Notes: generated from the letters alone by a model not told the origin. Numbered from the stretch's first letter, positions 26,450 through 36,846 are shown. The stretch is 64,000 bases of DNA from Pseudomonas sp. NC02 (GCF_002874965.1 NZ_CP025624.1:1426001-1490000); one strand, 5' to 3'. A program made the numbers and translations.

Positions 26450-28711
26450 TCAGCGAATTGGCCGAACGATGGACGCCGGGCCCGCACGGCCCGAAGGCGG
26501 GTCTTTCGGCGCGGGGTCACCCCCCGTCAGGCCCAGCAGGCTGAACAGGTTGTTCTGGTCCAGGCTGTTGATCACCGCGCTGATATCACTCAACGGCACC
26601 GCAGCGCTGAGCAGGTAACCCTGAACAAAATCACAGCCGTGTTTTTGCACCACTTCAAATTGTTGCAGGGTTTCCACGCCCTCTGTCACCACCTGCAGGT
26701 GCAGGGTGTGGGCCATGCCGATAATGGCCTGGACGATCTCGATGTCGGCGTTCGACTTGGGGATATCCTGGATAAATGAACGGTCGATTTTCAAGGTGTT
26801 CAACGGCAGGCGCTTGAGGTAGGCGAGGGACGAGTAGCCGGTGCCGAAGTCGTCGATGGACAGCGACACGCCCAGGGCGCGGATTTGCCGCAGCAATGCC
26901 AGGGTGCTGCTGATATTACCCATCAGCGCGTTCTCGGTTACTTCCAGTTCCAGGCGATTGGCGGCGATCCCGCCGAAGCGCAGGGCGTTTTCGATCTCAT
27001 CGGCCAACTCGTCACGCGTCAGGTTCAGGGCCGAGCAGTTCACGGCCATGACCAATTCGGTGTGGCCTTGTTCCGACAGCAGGCTCAGGTCGTGACAGGC
27101 CTGGCGCAGCACCCAGTGATCCAGTTCGGCAATCAGCCCGTTGCTTTCGGCAATGCCGATGAACCGGTCCGGGGTCAGCAGGCCATGTTGGGGGTGTTGC
27201 CAGCGCACCAGGGCTTCGAGGCGCGTGACCCTGCCTTTTTTCAGGTCAAGTATCGGTTGGTAAAACAGCACCAACTCGTTCTTGCCCCGCAGTGCGGCGC
27301 GCAGTTCCTCTTCCAGCTGCAGTTCCAGGAAGGCCCGGGTTTTCAGGTTGGAGCTGAAGAAGTTCAGGCTGTTACGCCCGGCATCCTTGGACTGATACAG
27401 CGCCAGGTCAGCGGTCTTCAGCAGCTCTTCGCTGGTTTTGCCGTCTTCGGGAAACAGGCTGATGCCGATGCTGGTGGTCATCACCATGCGCCGGCCGGCC
27501 AGTTCGATGGGGTCTTTCATTTTCTGCATGATGCGCTGGGCCATGTGCCGCGCTTCATCGCGGTGATGGATGCTGATCAGGATGCAGAATTCATCACCGC
27601 CAAACCGCGCGACCACGTCGTCATGGCTGCGCACCGAGCTTTTGATATGGCCGGCCAGCACCGTCAGCAGTTCGTCGCCGGCGTCATGGCCGAGGCTGTC
27701 GTTGATGCGCTTGAAGTGGTCGATATCCAGGAAGATCACCGCCAGCATGCCGTCGGTGGCGGTTTTTTCCGCGAGTTTCTCGGCGAAGATCTGGTTGAAA
27801 CCACGGCGGTTGAGCAGGGTGGTCAGGGCATCGTAATGCGCCACCTGTTGCAGCGAGGCGCGGGCCTGGTCCAGTTCGGTGAGCAGGGCGTTGACCCGGC
27901 GCAGGTCGGTTTCCTTGTGTTGCAGCTTCTTGTCCGCGAGGGCAGCACTGATGCTGCTGCCAATCACCAGCAGTGCGATGACCGCCACCAGCAGCCCCAG
28001 TTGGACCGGGTTGTTGTCCACCGGCAGTGCCGACTGTACGAGGTCTTCGGGTACCAGCAGCTGCATGGCCGCCATGCCGGTGAAGTGCATGCTGATAATG
28101 CCCGCGCCGAGCACCAGGCTGGCCGCGTACTTGAGCAATTGATGGAACATGCCGGTGCCGTTGCGCAGGTACAGCGACAGCAGCAAAGCCGCCAGGCTGG
28201 CGCCGATCGCGATCAACACAGAGGCGAGGAACAAGCCAGTCTCGAAATACACGCCCGCCTCGGAGCGCATGGCCGACATGCCCACGTAGTGCATCAGCGC
28301 AATACCCAGCCCCATCCACACCGACGCCAGCACATATTGGTGGGCGCGCAGCCTTGGATGACTGAGGGTTTGCATGGCGAACAGCGCCGCGATCAGGGCG
28401 ATCAGCAGCGAGGCGAACGTCATGATCAATTCGTAGTGAATCGCGATAGGCGCCTGGAAGGCCAGCATGCTGATGAAGTGGGTCGACCAGATGCCGCCTG
28501 CCAGGCAGCCCGCGCCTACCCAGCGCCAGTGCCGTTGAGCCTTGGGGTTGTCGACATGGCCGACCCGCTCGGCCATGTCCAGGGTGCCGAAGCCCGCTGC
28601 ACACGCCACTACATACGCCAGTAGCACCAGAAAGGGGTTATGACTGCAATTGAGTAATAAGTGCCCACTGTCCGGAAGGTCGGTAAAAAAATGCAAACCA
28701 AGCCATTCCAT
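26450..28711 (-). CDS. MHYT-GGDEF-EAL cyclic-di-GMP protein (MucR-like)
   Basis: A 753-residue membrane protein. The N-terminus (about 1-250) has seven hydrophobic helices with MHYT-type motifs (THFISM, MHYVGM, MHFTGM) thought to bind copper and sense O2, CO or NO. A diguanylate cyclase domain with intact RFGGDEF follows, then an EAL domain with LEALVRW and DDFGTGYSSL. Both catalytic signatures are intact, so it could make and break c-di-GMP. The architecture equals P. aeruginosa MucR, which affects alginate. ATG at 28711 has a GGGAC site; a GTG at 28726 does not. Confidence 0.93.
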   Translation of the reverse strand: MEWLGLHFFTDLPDSGHLLLNCSHNPFLVLLAYVVACAAGFGTLDMAERVGHVDNPKAQRHWRWVGAGCLAGGIWSTHFISMLAFQAPIAIHYELIMTFASLLIALIAALFAMQTLSHPRLRAHQYVLASVWMGLGIALMHYVGMSAMRSEAGVYFETGLFLASVLIAIGASLAALLLSLYLRNGTGMFHQLLKYAASLVLGAGIISMHFTGMAAMQLLVPEDLVQSALPVDNNPVQLGLLVAVIALLVIGSSISAALADKKLQHKETDLRRVNALLTELDQARASLQQVAHYDALTTLLNRRGFNQIFAEKLAEKTATDGMLAVIFLDIDHFKRINDSLGHDAGDELLTVLAGHIKSSVRSHDDVVARFGGDEFCILISIHHRDEARHMAQRIMQKMKDPIELAGRRMVMTTSIGISLFPEDGKTSEELLKTADLALYQSKDAGRNSLNFFSSNLKTRAFLELQLEEELRAALRGKNELVLFYQPILDLKKGRVTRLEALVRWQHPQHGLLTPDRFIGIAESNGLIAELDHWVLRQACHDLSLLSEQGHTELVMAVNCSALNLTRDELADEIENALRFGGIAANRLELEVTENALMGNISSTLALLRQIRALGVSLSIDDFGTGYSSLAYLKRLPLNTLKIDRSFIQDIPKSNADIEIVQAIIGMAHTLHLQVVTEGVETLQQFEVVQKHGCDFVQGYLLSAAVPLSDISAVINSLDQNNLFSLLGLTGGDPAPKDPPSGRAGPASIVRPIR

Positions 28712-28799
28712 AGCATGTCCCGTCACAGAGTTTTAGTCTGACTGCGTCTTTCAGTATAGAGAGCGTGAGCGAGTTACAAGGATTGATGGCAGATTGCTT

Positions 28800-28847
28800 C
28801 TAATCATTTGGCGATGAGTTTATAAACAACTAGAACCAAATGATTAG
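28800..28847. promoter_or_regulatory. Perfect 12-bp inverted repeat between divergent genes
   Basis: CTAATCATTTGG (28800-28811) and CCAAATGATTAG (28836-28847) flank 24 bases in the A/T-rich gap between the c-di-GMP gene and the MFS gene. It looks like an operator dyad or a stem-loop; the cognate regulator is not in view. Confidence 0.45.
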
Positions 28848-28992
28848 GGATGACCGCCCGGGTCGCCCGATGGAGTGACATCAGACTTACGAATCATTAC
28901 AGACAATCCCCACGAGGCTGACTAGATTGCAGGTTCCGGGCTCAGGATGCGTCTGGCATCGCGGCTCACATAACAATAAAAGAGACGGACCC

Positions 28993-30339
28993 ATGCAGAA
29001 CTCGACCCAAGCGGCGAATGCCTGGCGCATTCTGTTCCTGCTGTTCCTGGCCAACCTGTTCAACTTTTTCGACCGCACCATTCCCGCGATCATCATCGAG
29101 CCGATCCGCATGGAGTGGCACCTCAGCGACTTCCAGCTCGGGATCATCGGTACCGCGTTCACCATTGTTTATGCAATTGCCGGCTTGCCGCTGGGGCGCC
29201 TGGCCGATACCGGCTCGCGCAGCAAACTCATGGGCTGGGGCCTGGCGGCGTGGAGTGGCCTGACAGCGGTCAATGGTCTGGTGGGCAGTTTCTGGACCTT
29301 TTTGCTGGTGCGCATGGGCATCGGCATCGGCGAGGCCAGTTATGCGCCGGCGGCAAACTCGCTGATCGGTGACCTGTTTCCCGCCCACCGCCGTGCCCGG
29401 GCCATGGGGATCTTCATGCTGGGCCTGCCCTTGGGCCTGTTGCTGGCCTTCTTCACCATTGGTGCGATGGTCAAGGCGTTCGACAGCTGGCGTGCGCCAT
29501 TCTTTATTGCCGCGGTGCCGGGGCTGATCCTTGCGGTGTTCATGTTCTACATCAAGGAACCCAAGCGCGGCGCGGCGGAAGCCGTGCAAGTCTCCCAGGA
29601 GAAAGTCGACCGGCCGATTCGCCGGGTGCTGGCGGTGCCGACATTCCTCTGGCTGGTGCTGGCCGGGTTGTGCTTCAACTTCGCCACCTATGCCTGCAAC
29701 TCGTTCCTGGTGCCGATGCTGCAACGCTATTTCCTGCTGCCGTTGCAGGATGCGGCAGTCGCCACCGGTGTCATCGTCGGTATTACCGGCCTGGTGGGCC
29801 TGACTCTGGGCGGCTGGATTGCCGACAAGATCCATCAACGCATCGCTAACGGCCGGCTGCTGTTCGCGGCGTGCAGTTTGATTATCTCTACAGTGACCAC
29901 TGCCTGGGCGTTGCACGCGGGGCGGATCGAGATTGGTGTGTTTGTGGCGCTGTTCAGTGTCGGCTGGCTGTTTGCCTATAACTTCTACACCTGCGTGTAC
30001 ACGGCGATCCAGGACGTGGTCGAGCCGCGCCTGCGGGCGACGGCGATGGCATTGTTCTTCGCCGGCTTGTATTTGCTGGGGGGTGGCATGGGGCCGATTG
30101 TGGTGGGCGGGTTGTCGGATCATTTTGCCCATTCGGCGATGTATGCCGACGGTGCCCAGCAGATGACCGAGGCTTACAAGGCGGTGGGACTGCATGACGC
30201 CATGTACCTGATTCCGGTGGCGCTGTTTTTGACCATGCTGTTTCTGTTCCAGGCGTCCCGCAGTTTTGTGCGCGATGCCCAGCGGATGAAGGATGGGTTG
30301 GGGGTGGTGGAGGTGCCGGCCAGGGCGGTTACTGCCTGA
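28993..30339 (+). CDS. Spinster-type MFS transporter
   Basis: A 448-residue inner-membrane carrier with 12 predicted helices. The MFS loop motif appears as GRLADTGSR, and GIGEASYAPAANSLIGDLFP is typical of the spinster-like branch of the MFS. The ATG at 28993 starts MQNSTQAANAWRI; the frame continues upstream from 28927 without a ribosome site. The substrate is unknown. The REP pair after it and the bidirectional terminator separate it from rapA. Confidence 0.87.
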   Translation: MQNSTQAANAWRILFLLFLANLFNFFDRTIPAIIIEPIRMEWHLSDFQLGIIGTAFTIVYAIAGLPLGRLADTGSRSKLMGWGLAAWSGLTAVNGLVGSFWTFLLVRMGIGIGEASYAPAANSLIGDLFPAHRRARAMGIFMLGLPLGLLLAFFTIGAMVKAFDSWRAPFFIAAVPGLILAVFMFYIKEPKRGAAEAVQVSQEKVDRPIRRVLAVPTFLWLVLAGLCFNFATYACNSFLVPMLQRYFLLPLQDAAVATGVIVGITGLVGLTLGGWIADKIHQRIANGRLLFAACSLIISTVTTAWALHAGRIEIGVFVALFSVGWLFAYNFYTCVYTAIQDVVEPRLRATAMALFFAGLYLLGGGMGPIVVGGLSDHFAHSAMYADGAQQMTEAYKAVGLHDAMYLIPVALFLTMLFLFQASRSFVRDAQRMKDGLGVVEVPARAVTA

Positions 30340-30354
30340 GACCGAGGTGACGCC

Positions 30355-30436
30355 TTCGCGAGCAAGCCCGCTCCCACATTTGACCGCATTCTCAAGATGG
30401 AACTCGGTCAAATGTGGGAGCGGGCTTGCTCGCGAA
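30355..30436. repeat. REP pair (inverted, opposite order)
   Basis: TTCGCGAGCAAGCCCGCTCCCAC and its inverted partner surround about 36 bases, here with the CGCGAGC ends outermost, opposite to the other pairs in the window. It lies after the MFS gene. Confidence 0.92.
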
Positions 30437-30470
30437 GAGGTCATCAATAACAACGATGTCTACAGTGAAT

Positions 30471-30502
30471 AAAAAAGGCCCGCATTGCGCGGGCCTTTTT
30501 GT
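30471..30502. terminator. Bidirectional terminator between MFS gene and rapA
   Basis: AAAAAAGGCCCGC-ATT-GCGCGGGCCTTTTT: a GC-rich stem with A-run and T-run on the two sides, 23 bases from the rapA stop. It can serve both convergent genes. Confidence 0.92.
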
Positions 30503-30524
30503 TTGTCAGGGTAGGGCGGCGAAG

Positions 30525-33371
30525 TTAGCCCGCGACCAATACCCGAATCGCTTCCAGTCGCAGCGCCGCCTTGTCGAGCATCGCCAGGCCTTGCTCGCGC
30601 TGTTGGCGCAGGGCAACCAGTTCGCTGTCGCGCACGGTCGGGTTGACCGCTTGCAACGCGGTCAGGCGCGCCAGTTCTTCCTCGGTATCCGCCGCCAGGC
30701 GCCGTTGAGCCTCGGCCACACGCTCGGCGTGACGCGGGGCGATCTTCTCTTCACCGGCGTTGATCCGCGGCGTCAGCTGGTCGCGCTGGGCCTGCACGAA
30801 CTTGTTGGCGCTGGCCCGCGGCACGCTTTCCAACTGGTCATTCAAGGTCAGGAACGACACGCGGCCCGACAGGTCATTGCCATTGGCATCCAGCAGGCAA
30901 CGCAGTGCCGCCGGTGGCAGGTAACGGCCCAACTGCAGCGAACGCGGAGCAACCACTTCGCTGACGTAGAGCAGTTCCAGCAACACGGTGCCCGGCTTGA
31001 GCGCCTTGTTCTTGATCAGCGCCACGGCGGTGTTGCCCATGGAACCGGACAGCACCAGGTCCATGCCGCCCTGCACCATCGGGTGTTCCCAGGTAATGAA
31101 CTGCATGTCTTCGCGCGACAGCGCCTGGTTACGGTCGTAGGTGATGGTCACACCTTCGTCGTCGCCCAGGGGGAAGCTGGCGTCGAGCATTTTTTCGCTG
31201 GGCTTGAGAATCAGTGCGTTTTCCGAATGGTCTTCGCTGTCGATGCCAAAGGCGTCGAACAGGGTTTCCATGTAGATCGGCAGGGTGAACTGGTCGTCTT
31301 GCTCAAGGATCGCTTCCACCAGCGCATCACCTTCGCCAGCGCCGCCGGAGTTGAGCTCCAGCAAACGGTCGCGGCCGGTGTGCAGTTCGGCTTCGAGGCG
31401 CTCGCGCTCGGCACGGGCTTCGTCGATCAGCCCTTGCCACTCGCCGTCGTCGGCGTTTTCCAGCAGCGGCAGCAGGCGCGGGCCGAACTGGTGCTGCAAG
31501 GCGTTGCCGGTCGGGCAGGTGTTGAGGAACGCGTTCAGCGCCTCGTGGTACCACTGGAACAGGCGCTCTTGCGGGCTGGTTTCCAGGTACGGCACGTGCA
31601 GTTCGATCACATGTTTCTGGCCGATCCGGTCCAGACGGCCGATCCGTTGTTCCAGCAAGTCCGGGTGGGACGGCAGGTCGAACAGCACCAGGTGGTGGGA
31701 GAACTGGAAGTTGCGGCCTTCACTGCCGATTTCCGAGCAGATCAGCACCTGGGCGCCGAACTCTTCATCCGCAAAGTAGGCGGCAGCGCGGTCGCGCTCG
31801 AGGATGTTCATGCCCTCGTGGAACACCGTGGCCGGGATGCCGGAGCGCACGCGCAGGGCGTCTTCCAGGTCCATGGCGGTTTCGGCGTGGGCGCAGATCA
31901 CCAGGACTTTGGTGCGCTTGAGCATCTTCAACTGGTCGATCAGCCATTCGACGCGCGGGTCGAAACGCCACCAGCGTTGTTCTTCATCGACGTCCGGCTG
32001 CGACTGGAAGCTGACTTCCGGGTACAGCTCGGCGTGCTCGCCCAGGGGCAGCTCGAGGTATTCGTCCGGGCACGGCAGCGGGTAGGCGTGCAGCTTGCGC
32101 TCCGGGAAACCTTGCACCGCGGCGCGGGTGTTGCGGAACAGCACACGGCCGGTGCCGTGGCGGTCCAGCAGTTCGCGGACCAGGCGGGCACTGGCTTCGG
32201 CGTCGCCATCGTTGACGGCGGTCAGCAGCGCTTCGCCTTCGTCGCCGAGGAAACCCTGGATGGTCTTGTGGGCGGCGGGCGAAAGACGGCCCTTGTCCAG
32301 CAGCTCCTGGACGGCTTCGGCCACCGGGCGATAGTTTTCGCTCTCGGCGCGAAAGGCGTGCAGGTCGTGGAAACGGTTCGGGTCCAGCAGGCGCAGGCGC
32401 GCGAAGTGGCTGTCCTGGCCCAGTTGCTCAGGGGTTGCGGTGAGCAGCAGCACGCCCGGAATCACTTCGGCCAGTTGTTCCACCAGCGAGTACTCGGGGC
32501 TGGCTTTTTCTTCGTGCCAGACCAGGTGGTGCGCTTCGTCGACCACCAGCAGGTCCCAGCCGGCCGCGAACAGCGCGTCCTGGGCCTTCTCGTCGTCCAC
32601 CAGCCATTCCAGGGCCACCAGCGCGAGCTGGGTGTCTTCGAACGGGTTGGTGGCATCGCTTTCGATAAAGCGCTCTTCGTCGAACAGTGCGACCTGCAGG
32701 TTAAAGCGGCGGCGCATTTCCACCAGCCACTGGTGCTGGAGGTTTTCCGGCACCAGGATCAACACGCGGTTGGCGCGACCCGACAGCAACTGGCGATGGA
32801 TCACCAGGCCGGCTTCGATGGTCTTGCCTAGGCCCACTTCGTCCGCCAGCAGAACCCGCGGCGCGATACGGTCGGCAACTTCACGGGCGATGTGCAATTG
32901 ATGCGCGATCGGTTGCGCACGCACGCCGCCCAGGCCCCAGAGCGAGGACTGCAACTGGCGGCTGGTGTGTTCCAGGGTGTGGTAGCGCAGGGAGAACCAG
33001 GGCAGCGGGTCGATCTGGCCGGCGAACAGACGGTCGCTGGCCAGGCGGAACTGGATGAAGTTCGAGAGCTGGGTTTCCGGCAGGGTGACCTGCTCGTTCT
33101 GCCCATTGAGGCCGTGGTAGACCAGCAGGCCGTCGACGTCGTCGACTTCTTGCACGGTCATTTTCCAGCCTTCGAAATGGGTGATGGTGTCACCCGGCGA
33201 AAACCTCACGCGAGTGAGGGGCGCATTCCGTAGCGCATACTGGCGAGTGTCGCCAGTGGCCGGATAGAGCACGGTTAACAAGCGGCCGTCCTGTGCCAGA
33301 ACGGTGCCTAACCCCAGCTCTGCTTCGCTGTCACTAATCCAGCGTTGCCCCGGTTGATACTGCTGCGCCAT
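30525..33371 (-). CDS. rapA: RNA polymerase-associated SWI2/SNF2 ATPase RapA
   Basis: A 948-residue protein of normal family length that recycles RNA polymerase. The N-terminal Tudor-like domains (about 1-110) are followed by the SNF2 ATPase with Walker [11 protein letters not shown] (175-184) and box [10 protein letters not shown] (about 276). The C-terminal helicase half includes [23 protein letters not shown] and [10 protein letters not shown]. Monocistronic, with a terminator just downstream. Confidence 0.97.
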   Translation of the reverse strand: MAQQYQPGQRWISDSEAELGLGTVLAQDGRLLTVLYPATGDTRQYALRNAPLTRVRFSPGDTITHFEGWKMTVQEVDDVDGLLVYHGLNGQNEQVTLPETQLSNFIQFRLASDRLFAGQIDPLPWFSLRYHTLEHTSRQLQSSLWGLGGVRAQPIAHQLHIAREVADRIAPRVLLADEVGLGKTIEAGLVIHRQLLSGRANRVLILVPENLQHQWLVEMRRRFNLQVALFDEERFIESDATNPFEDTQLALVALEWLVDDEKAQDALFAAGWDLLVVDEAHHLVWHEEKASPEYSLVEQLAEVIPGVLLLTATPEQLGQDSHFARLRLLDPNRFHDLHAFRAESENYRPVAEAVQELLDKGRLSPAAHKTIQGFLGDEGEALLTAVNDGDAEASARLVRELLDRHGTGRVLFRNTRAAVQGFPERKLHAYPLPCPDEYLELPLGEHAELYPEVSFQSQPDVDEEQRWWRFDPRVEWLIDQLKMLKRTKVLVICAHAETAMDLEDALRVRSGIPATVFHEGMNILERDRAAAYFADEEFGAQVLICSEIGSEGRNFQFSHHLVLFDLPSHPDLLEQRIGRLDRIGQKHVIELHVPYLETSPQERLFQWYHEALNAFLNTCPTGNALQHQFGPRLLPLLENADDGEWQGLIDEARAERERLEAELHTGRDRLLELNSGGAGEGDALVEAILEQDDQFTLPIYMETLFDAFGIDSEDHSENALILKPSEKMLDASFPLGDDEGVTITYDRNQALSREDMQFITWEHPMVQGGMDLVLSGSMGNTAVALIKNKALKPGTVLLELLYVSEVVAPRSLQLGRYLPPAALRCLLDANGNDLSGRVSFLTLNDQLESVPRASANKFVQAQRDQLTPRINAGEEKIAPRHAERVAEAQRRLAADTEEELARLTALQAVNPTVRDSELVALRQQREQGLAMLDKAALRLEAIRVLVAG

Positions 33372-33587
33372 GCTGCCTGACTCCCGCCGTGAAAAAGCCG
33401 ACTATTCTAACGGAACACGGCTTCCAGACCAAAAGGAATAGGTGCAGCTTCGAGCTTTAAGCTACAAGCGGCAAGAAAAAGGGCGGTATCTTCGTCGGAT
33501 AGATGACGATTGGTTCACAAGTTGGCAACTTGACGCTCAAGTCGTCACCCACGCAGCCGACAGTCTGCTGAACAGGAGACTAATAAT

Positions 33588-33929
33588 ATGCTGCCACCCA
33601 TGCTGCCCTTGAGTGTTGTGCCGGTCACGTCGCAGCTTGACCCGGTGCGCCAGAAGCCGGATATCCCGCCCGTGGCGCCGGTTCAGCCAGGCTCCAACGA
33701 AAGTACCATCGACTTGCAAAAGCGCGATCCCGAGGAAGCGGCTTTGCTGCTGCGCGAGGAGCAGCGTCGCCAGCAGGAACAGCAAAAGCGTCGCCGCGAA
33801 GCCGATGAAGACTCGCAGGAGCACCTGGCTGTTCCCGGTGACGAACTCAACGCCGACAACACCGTGCCGGTGGTGCCGTTGATTGAAGACGCACCACGGC
33901 AAGGCTTGTGGGTGGACGTCGAGGTTTAA
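33588..33929 (+). CDS. Conserved hypothetical protein, charged
   Basis: A 113-residue protein: Pro-rich N-terminus, then a coiled-coil-like Arg/Gln/Glu stretch (about 50-75), then an acidic C-terminus ending GLWVDVEV. It has no signal peptide. A clear AGGAG ribosome site precedes the ATG, which supports translation. Homologues seem common in Pseudomonas but have no known role. It is convergent with, and overlaps by four bases, the class V aminotransferase gene. Confidence 0.7.
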   Translation: MLPPMLPLSVVPVTSQLDPVRQKPDIPPVAPVQPGSNESTIDLQKRDPEEAALLLREEQRRQQEQQKRRREADEDSQEHLAVPGDELNADNTVPVVPLIEDAPRQGLWVDVEV

Positions 33930-35122
33930 TCCCGCAGTTCGCGCAGGGCGGCGATCAGTTGCTCGATGTCTTGCGCCGTATTGAGGTAGCTCACGGAGAT
34001 TCGCGCCACGCTGTCCAGCTCGCGGGCCTGCATGTCCAGTGGAGTGTAGGGCACGCCATTGGCACCGATGTTGATCCGCTTGAGGCCCAGGCGGCGCTTG
34101 AGCTCGAAGGCGTCCCAGCCGGCCAGGTTGAACGCGATCAGGCCGGACTGGTTTGCGCTGGTTCCCAGGTCATGCAAGGTAATCCCGTCGATTCGGCGCA
34201 ATTGTTCACGGATTGTGTCGCTTAACAGCCGGACCGTCTCGCGTACCCGCTCGACCCCCAATCGATTGACCTCCAGCAACGCATTGCCCAGGCCTGCCAG
34301 CAAGGCGAACGACACTTCGCTGGTTTCAAAGCGCCGGGCGTCGTTGCGCAAGTCAAATCCCGCAGGGCTCCAGGGCGCCGAAAACACATCGCGTTGGGCC
34401 GGGTTCAAGCGCTCGAGAAAATCCGGCCGCACATAGAGCAGGGCGGTCCCCCGTGGGCCGCGCAGATGCTTGCGCCCGGCGCCCTTGAGCACATCGCAGT
34501 GCAGCGCTTGCACATCCACCGGCACCTGGCCGATGGCTTGCCCGGCGTCGATGAAATAGGCAATGCCATGACGCCTGGCCAACGCGCCGATGGCCTCGGC
34601 CGGGTTGATCAAGCCGCTGTTGGCGGGGAGCCAGGTCAGGTCGATCAACCGCACCCGGGCGTCGAGCATGGCTTCCAGGCCGGCGACGGAGACCGCGCCG
34701 GTTTCATCGCAGGGGATCACTTCTACTTGTGCACCCGATTGCACGGCCGTCTGCATGCTCGCCAGGTTGCCGCCCCATTCGTGGCGGCCCACCAGAATGC
34801 GGTCGCCTGGCTGCCACGGGCCCAACGCCTGGAACGCCATGCTCCAGGCGGTCGAGCCACTGCTGGCGAAGGCAATCGATGACACGGGCGCATTGAGCAG
34901 TTGCGCGGCGGCGCGACGGGCTTTTTCTGTCAGCAGTGCGCCGTGTTCGCCGGCCTCCATCGGGCCGTCGCGGGCTTCGCGCTGCAACTGGTCAATGATT
35001 GCATCGAGCGTCCCTTGGCTGGGCAGGGAGGCCCCGGCGTGGTTGAAGTGGACGATGCCGGACTGGCAGCCCGGCGTTTCGTCCCGCAGCTCCCGGACCT
35101 CGGTCAGGGACAGCGCAGTCAC
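33926..35122 (-). CDS. Class V aminotransferase-like PLP enzyme
   Basis: A 398-residue fold-type I PLP enzyme of the cysteine desulfurase/isopenicillin-epimerase group. Asp192 in FIDAGQAIGQ should contact the PLP pyridine nitrogen, and Lys218 in GAGRKHLRGPRG is the probable PLP lysine. SSGSTAW (88-94) would bind phosphate. No desulfurase Cys loop is evident. It overlaps the upstream RidA gene by four bases (ATGA); RidA removes enamine/imine by-products of PLP enzymes, which suggests a shared pathway. Exact substrate unknown. Confidence 0.87.
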   Translation of the reverse strand: MTALSLTEVRELRDETPGCQSGIVHFNHAGASLPSQGTLDAIIDQLQREARDGPMEAGEHGALLTEKARRAAAQLLNAPVSSIAFASSGSTAWSMAFQALGPWQPGDRILVGRHEWGGNLASMQTAVQSGAQVEVIPCDETGAVSVAGLEAMLDARVRLIDLTWLPANSGLINPAEAIGALARRHGIAYFIDAGQAIGQVPVDVQALHCDVLKGAGRKHLRGPRGTALLYVRPDFLERLNPAQRDVFSAPWSPAGFDLRNDARRFETSEVSFALLAGLGNALLEVNRLGVERVRETVRLLSDTIREQLRRIDGITLHDLGTSANQSGLIAFNLAGWDAFELKRRLGLKRINIGANGVPYTPLDMQARELDSVARISVSYLNTAQDIEQLIAALRELRD

Positions 35123-35589
35123 GGCTGCAACTCGAAAATCGCGTCGATCTCCACGGCTACGCCGCCCGGCAAGCTGGCGACGCCCACGGCCGTACGGGCA
35201 TGCCGGCCTTTGTCGCCGAGGGCGTTGACCAGCAAGTTCGAAGCGCCATTGGCGACTGCACCCTGGCGCTGGAAATCACCGCTGCTGGCGATAAATACGC
35301 CCAACCGAATGATGCGCACCAGTCGCGACAGGTCATCGCCCAGGGCATCGCTTAATTGGGCCAGCAGGCCCAGCGCCGCGAGTTCGGCGGCCTTGGCGCC
35401 TTCGTCTTCGCTGATGGATTCGCCGAGTCTTCCGATGTAAGTGGGTTTGCCGTCCAGCAGCGGGATTTGGCCGGAGATGAACAGCTGGTTCTGGCTGATC
35501 ACGTAATTGACGTAGTTGGCAATCGGCTGGCTGGGTGTCGGCAGGCTCAGGCCGAGGGCTTGTACGCGTTGTGAGATGGAGTGGCTCAT
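35119..35589 (-). CDS. RidA/YjgF-family enamine/imine deaminase
   Basis: A 156-residue protein of the longer YjgF branch (YjgF/chorismate-mutase-like). ISGQIPL, the ARTAVGVASLPGG segment and the closing VEIDAIFE contain the family fold residues, including the conserved Arg. An AAGAGGA ribosome site precedes the ATG. It is coupled to the aminotransferase gene downstream and faces a LysR-type gene upstream in the same direction. Confidence 0.9.
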   Translation of the reverse strand: MSHSISQRVQALGLSLPTPSQPIANYVNYVISQNQLFISGQIPLLDGKPTYIGRLGESISEDEGAKAAELAALGLLAQLSDALGDDLSRLVRIIRLGVFIASSGDFQRQGAVANGASNLLVNALGDKGRHARTAVGVASLPGGVAVEIDAIFELQP

Positions 35590-35677
35590 GATGAATCCTC
35601 TTGGAAAGAGTCTTCAGCATGGGCGGGGCGATTTTCGCCGACAAACGGATAGATTTAACTCGACGTATCGAAATAAC

Positions 35678-36550
35678 TCATGCGTCAGCGCAGATTTCCC
35701 TGAGCCATTCACTGAAACAAGCGGCCGCCGTGCTGGTTTCGCCATGCGGGGCAATCAGCCAGTAACCGATCTCGCTTTGATAGGGCGGCCAGTCGAAGGC
35801 TTCCACCAATGTGCCCTCCTTGAGCCTGCGTTCGATCAGGCGGTGGCGGCCCATGGCGATGCCCTGGCCGGCGACGGCGGCTTCGACCACGATGTTGTAG
35901 TCGTGCAGCAGCGCCTTGGGGTAGTGCTCCACATCCACCTGATAATGCCGGGACCAGTCGGTCCACTCGAAAGGGCGGTGCGAGGTGGCCATCAGCAGCG
36001 GGCCATTGGCCAGTTGGCTGGCCTTGAACGCCGGGCTGCAGACGGGTGACAGTGTTTCGCTCATCAGGCGCGTGGCCTGCACGTCGGTCCAGTCGCCCTT
36101 GCCGTAGCGAATCGCCAGGTCGACCTCGGCGGCGGCGACATCTGCCAGCTGAATCGCCGGCACCAACTCCACCTGGATGTGTGGGTAGCGGCTGAGAAAC
36201 CCCGCCAGGCGCGGTGCCAGCCACAAAGTGGCGAACGAGGCGAGCAGGCCGACGCGCAGTACGCTGGTGGCGGGCGGTGTTTGCTGCTGCCGGGTGGCGG
36301 CGGCGATGGTGTCGAGGGCGGGGCGGATCTGGTCGTAGTAGTGTTGGCCGTCTTCGGTCAGATCGATGGCGCGGGTGCGTCGGATAAACAGCGGTTTGCC
36401 CAGGTGCTGTTCGAGTTTCTGCACTTGATGGCTGAGGGCGCTTTGGGTCACTGACAGCTCGGCGGCGGCCTTGATAAAACTCAAATGCCGGGCCACGGCC
36501 TCAAAGGCGCGCAGGGCCAGGAGTGGGGGAAGGTCCTTGTGCAGTGCCAC
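35678..36550 (-). CDS. LysR-family regulator (GcvA/AmpR-like)
   Basis: A 290-residue LTTR from the GTG at 36550 (VALHKDLPPLLALRAFEAV). The helix-turn-helix reads LSFIKAAAELSVTQSALSHQVQKLE, and the effector domain with LAIRYGKGDW is of the GcvA/AmpR type. The open frame continues to 36664 with Arg/Pro-rich, non-homologous residues, so the GTG is preferred. It is in line with the RidA-aminotransferase pair (88-base gap) and probably regulates it. Confidence 0.88.
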   Translation of the reverse strand: MALHKDLPPLLALRAFEAVARHLSFIKAAAELSVTQSALSHQVQKLEQHLGKPLFIRRTRAIDLTEDGQHYYDQIRPALDTIAAATRQQQTPPATSVLRVGLLASFATLWLAPRLAGFLSRYPHIQVELVPAIQLADVAAAEVDLAIRYGKGDWTDVQATRLMSETLSPVCSPAFKASQLANGPLLMATSHRPFEWTDWSRHYQVDVEHYPKALLHDYNIVVEAAVAGQGIAMGRHRLIERRLKEGTLVEAFDWPPYQSEIGYWLIAPHGETSTAAACFSEWLREICADA

Positions 36551-36684
36551 GTCGAACGCTCTGTGTGAGGGGGTGGGATGGGGGGATTTTGCGGGCAAAT
36601 GCGCGCGATGACATCGATTTTGTTTACGCGGGATTGGCGCAGGACGCATTATTGGGGCATCCAAGCCATTACGTAAGCCAAGCC

Positions 36685-36846
36685 ATGAGTGACGATGACA
36701 AGCTGATTGATCTGAATGCCGAACGGGCCAAACGTGTTCATGATCTGAATGACAAGCGACTGAATGAAGTGCGCCAGGCGTTTGAACAGGCGATGCCGTT
36801 GGGGAAGCCCAAGAAAAAGCCGAAAAGCAAACCGAAAAAGCGTTGA
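36685..36846 (+). CDS. Small basic protein of unknown function
   Basis: A 53-residue protein starting MSDDDKLIDLNAERAKRVHDLNDKR and ending in a Lys/Pro-rich tail. An N-terminal amphipathic helix and basic tail suggest nucleic-acid or protein binding, but no family is recognised. The longer frame from 36523 lies antisense to the LysR gene start and was rejected. The ribosome site is weak. Confidence 0.6.
   Translation: MSDDDKLIDLNAERAKRVHDLNDKRLNEVRQAFEQAMPLGKPKKKPKSKPKKR

Noticed and set aside
30414..32831. 805-residue plus-strand frame opposite rapA
   Set aside because: Antisense shadow; starts in a REP element.
33441..33478. AGCTTCGAGCTTTAAGCTACAAGCGGCAAG segment before rapA, as a regulatory site
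   Set aside because: It resembles a degenerate dispersed Pseudomonas repeat fragment; too short and diverged to annotate.
36523..36684. N-terminal extension of the 53-residue basic protein
   Set aside because: Lies antisense to the LysR gene start and has no sequence support.
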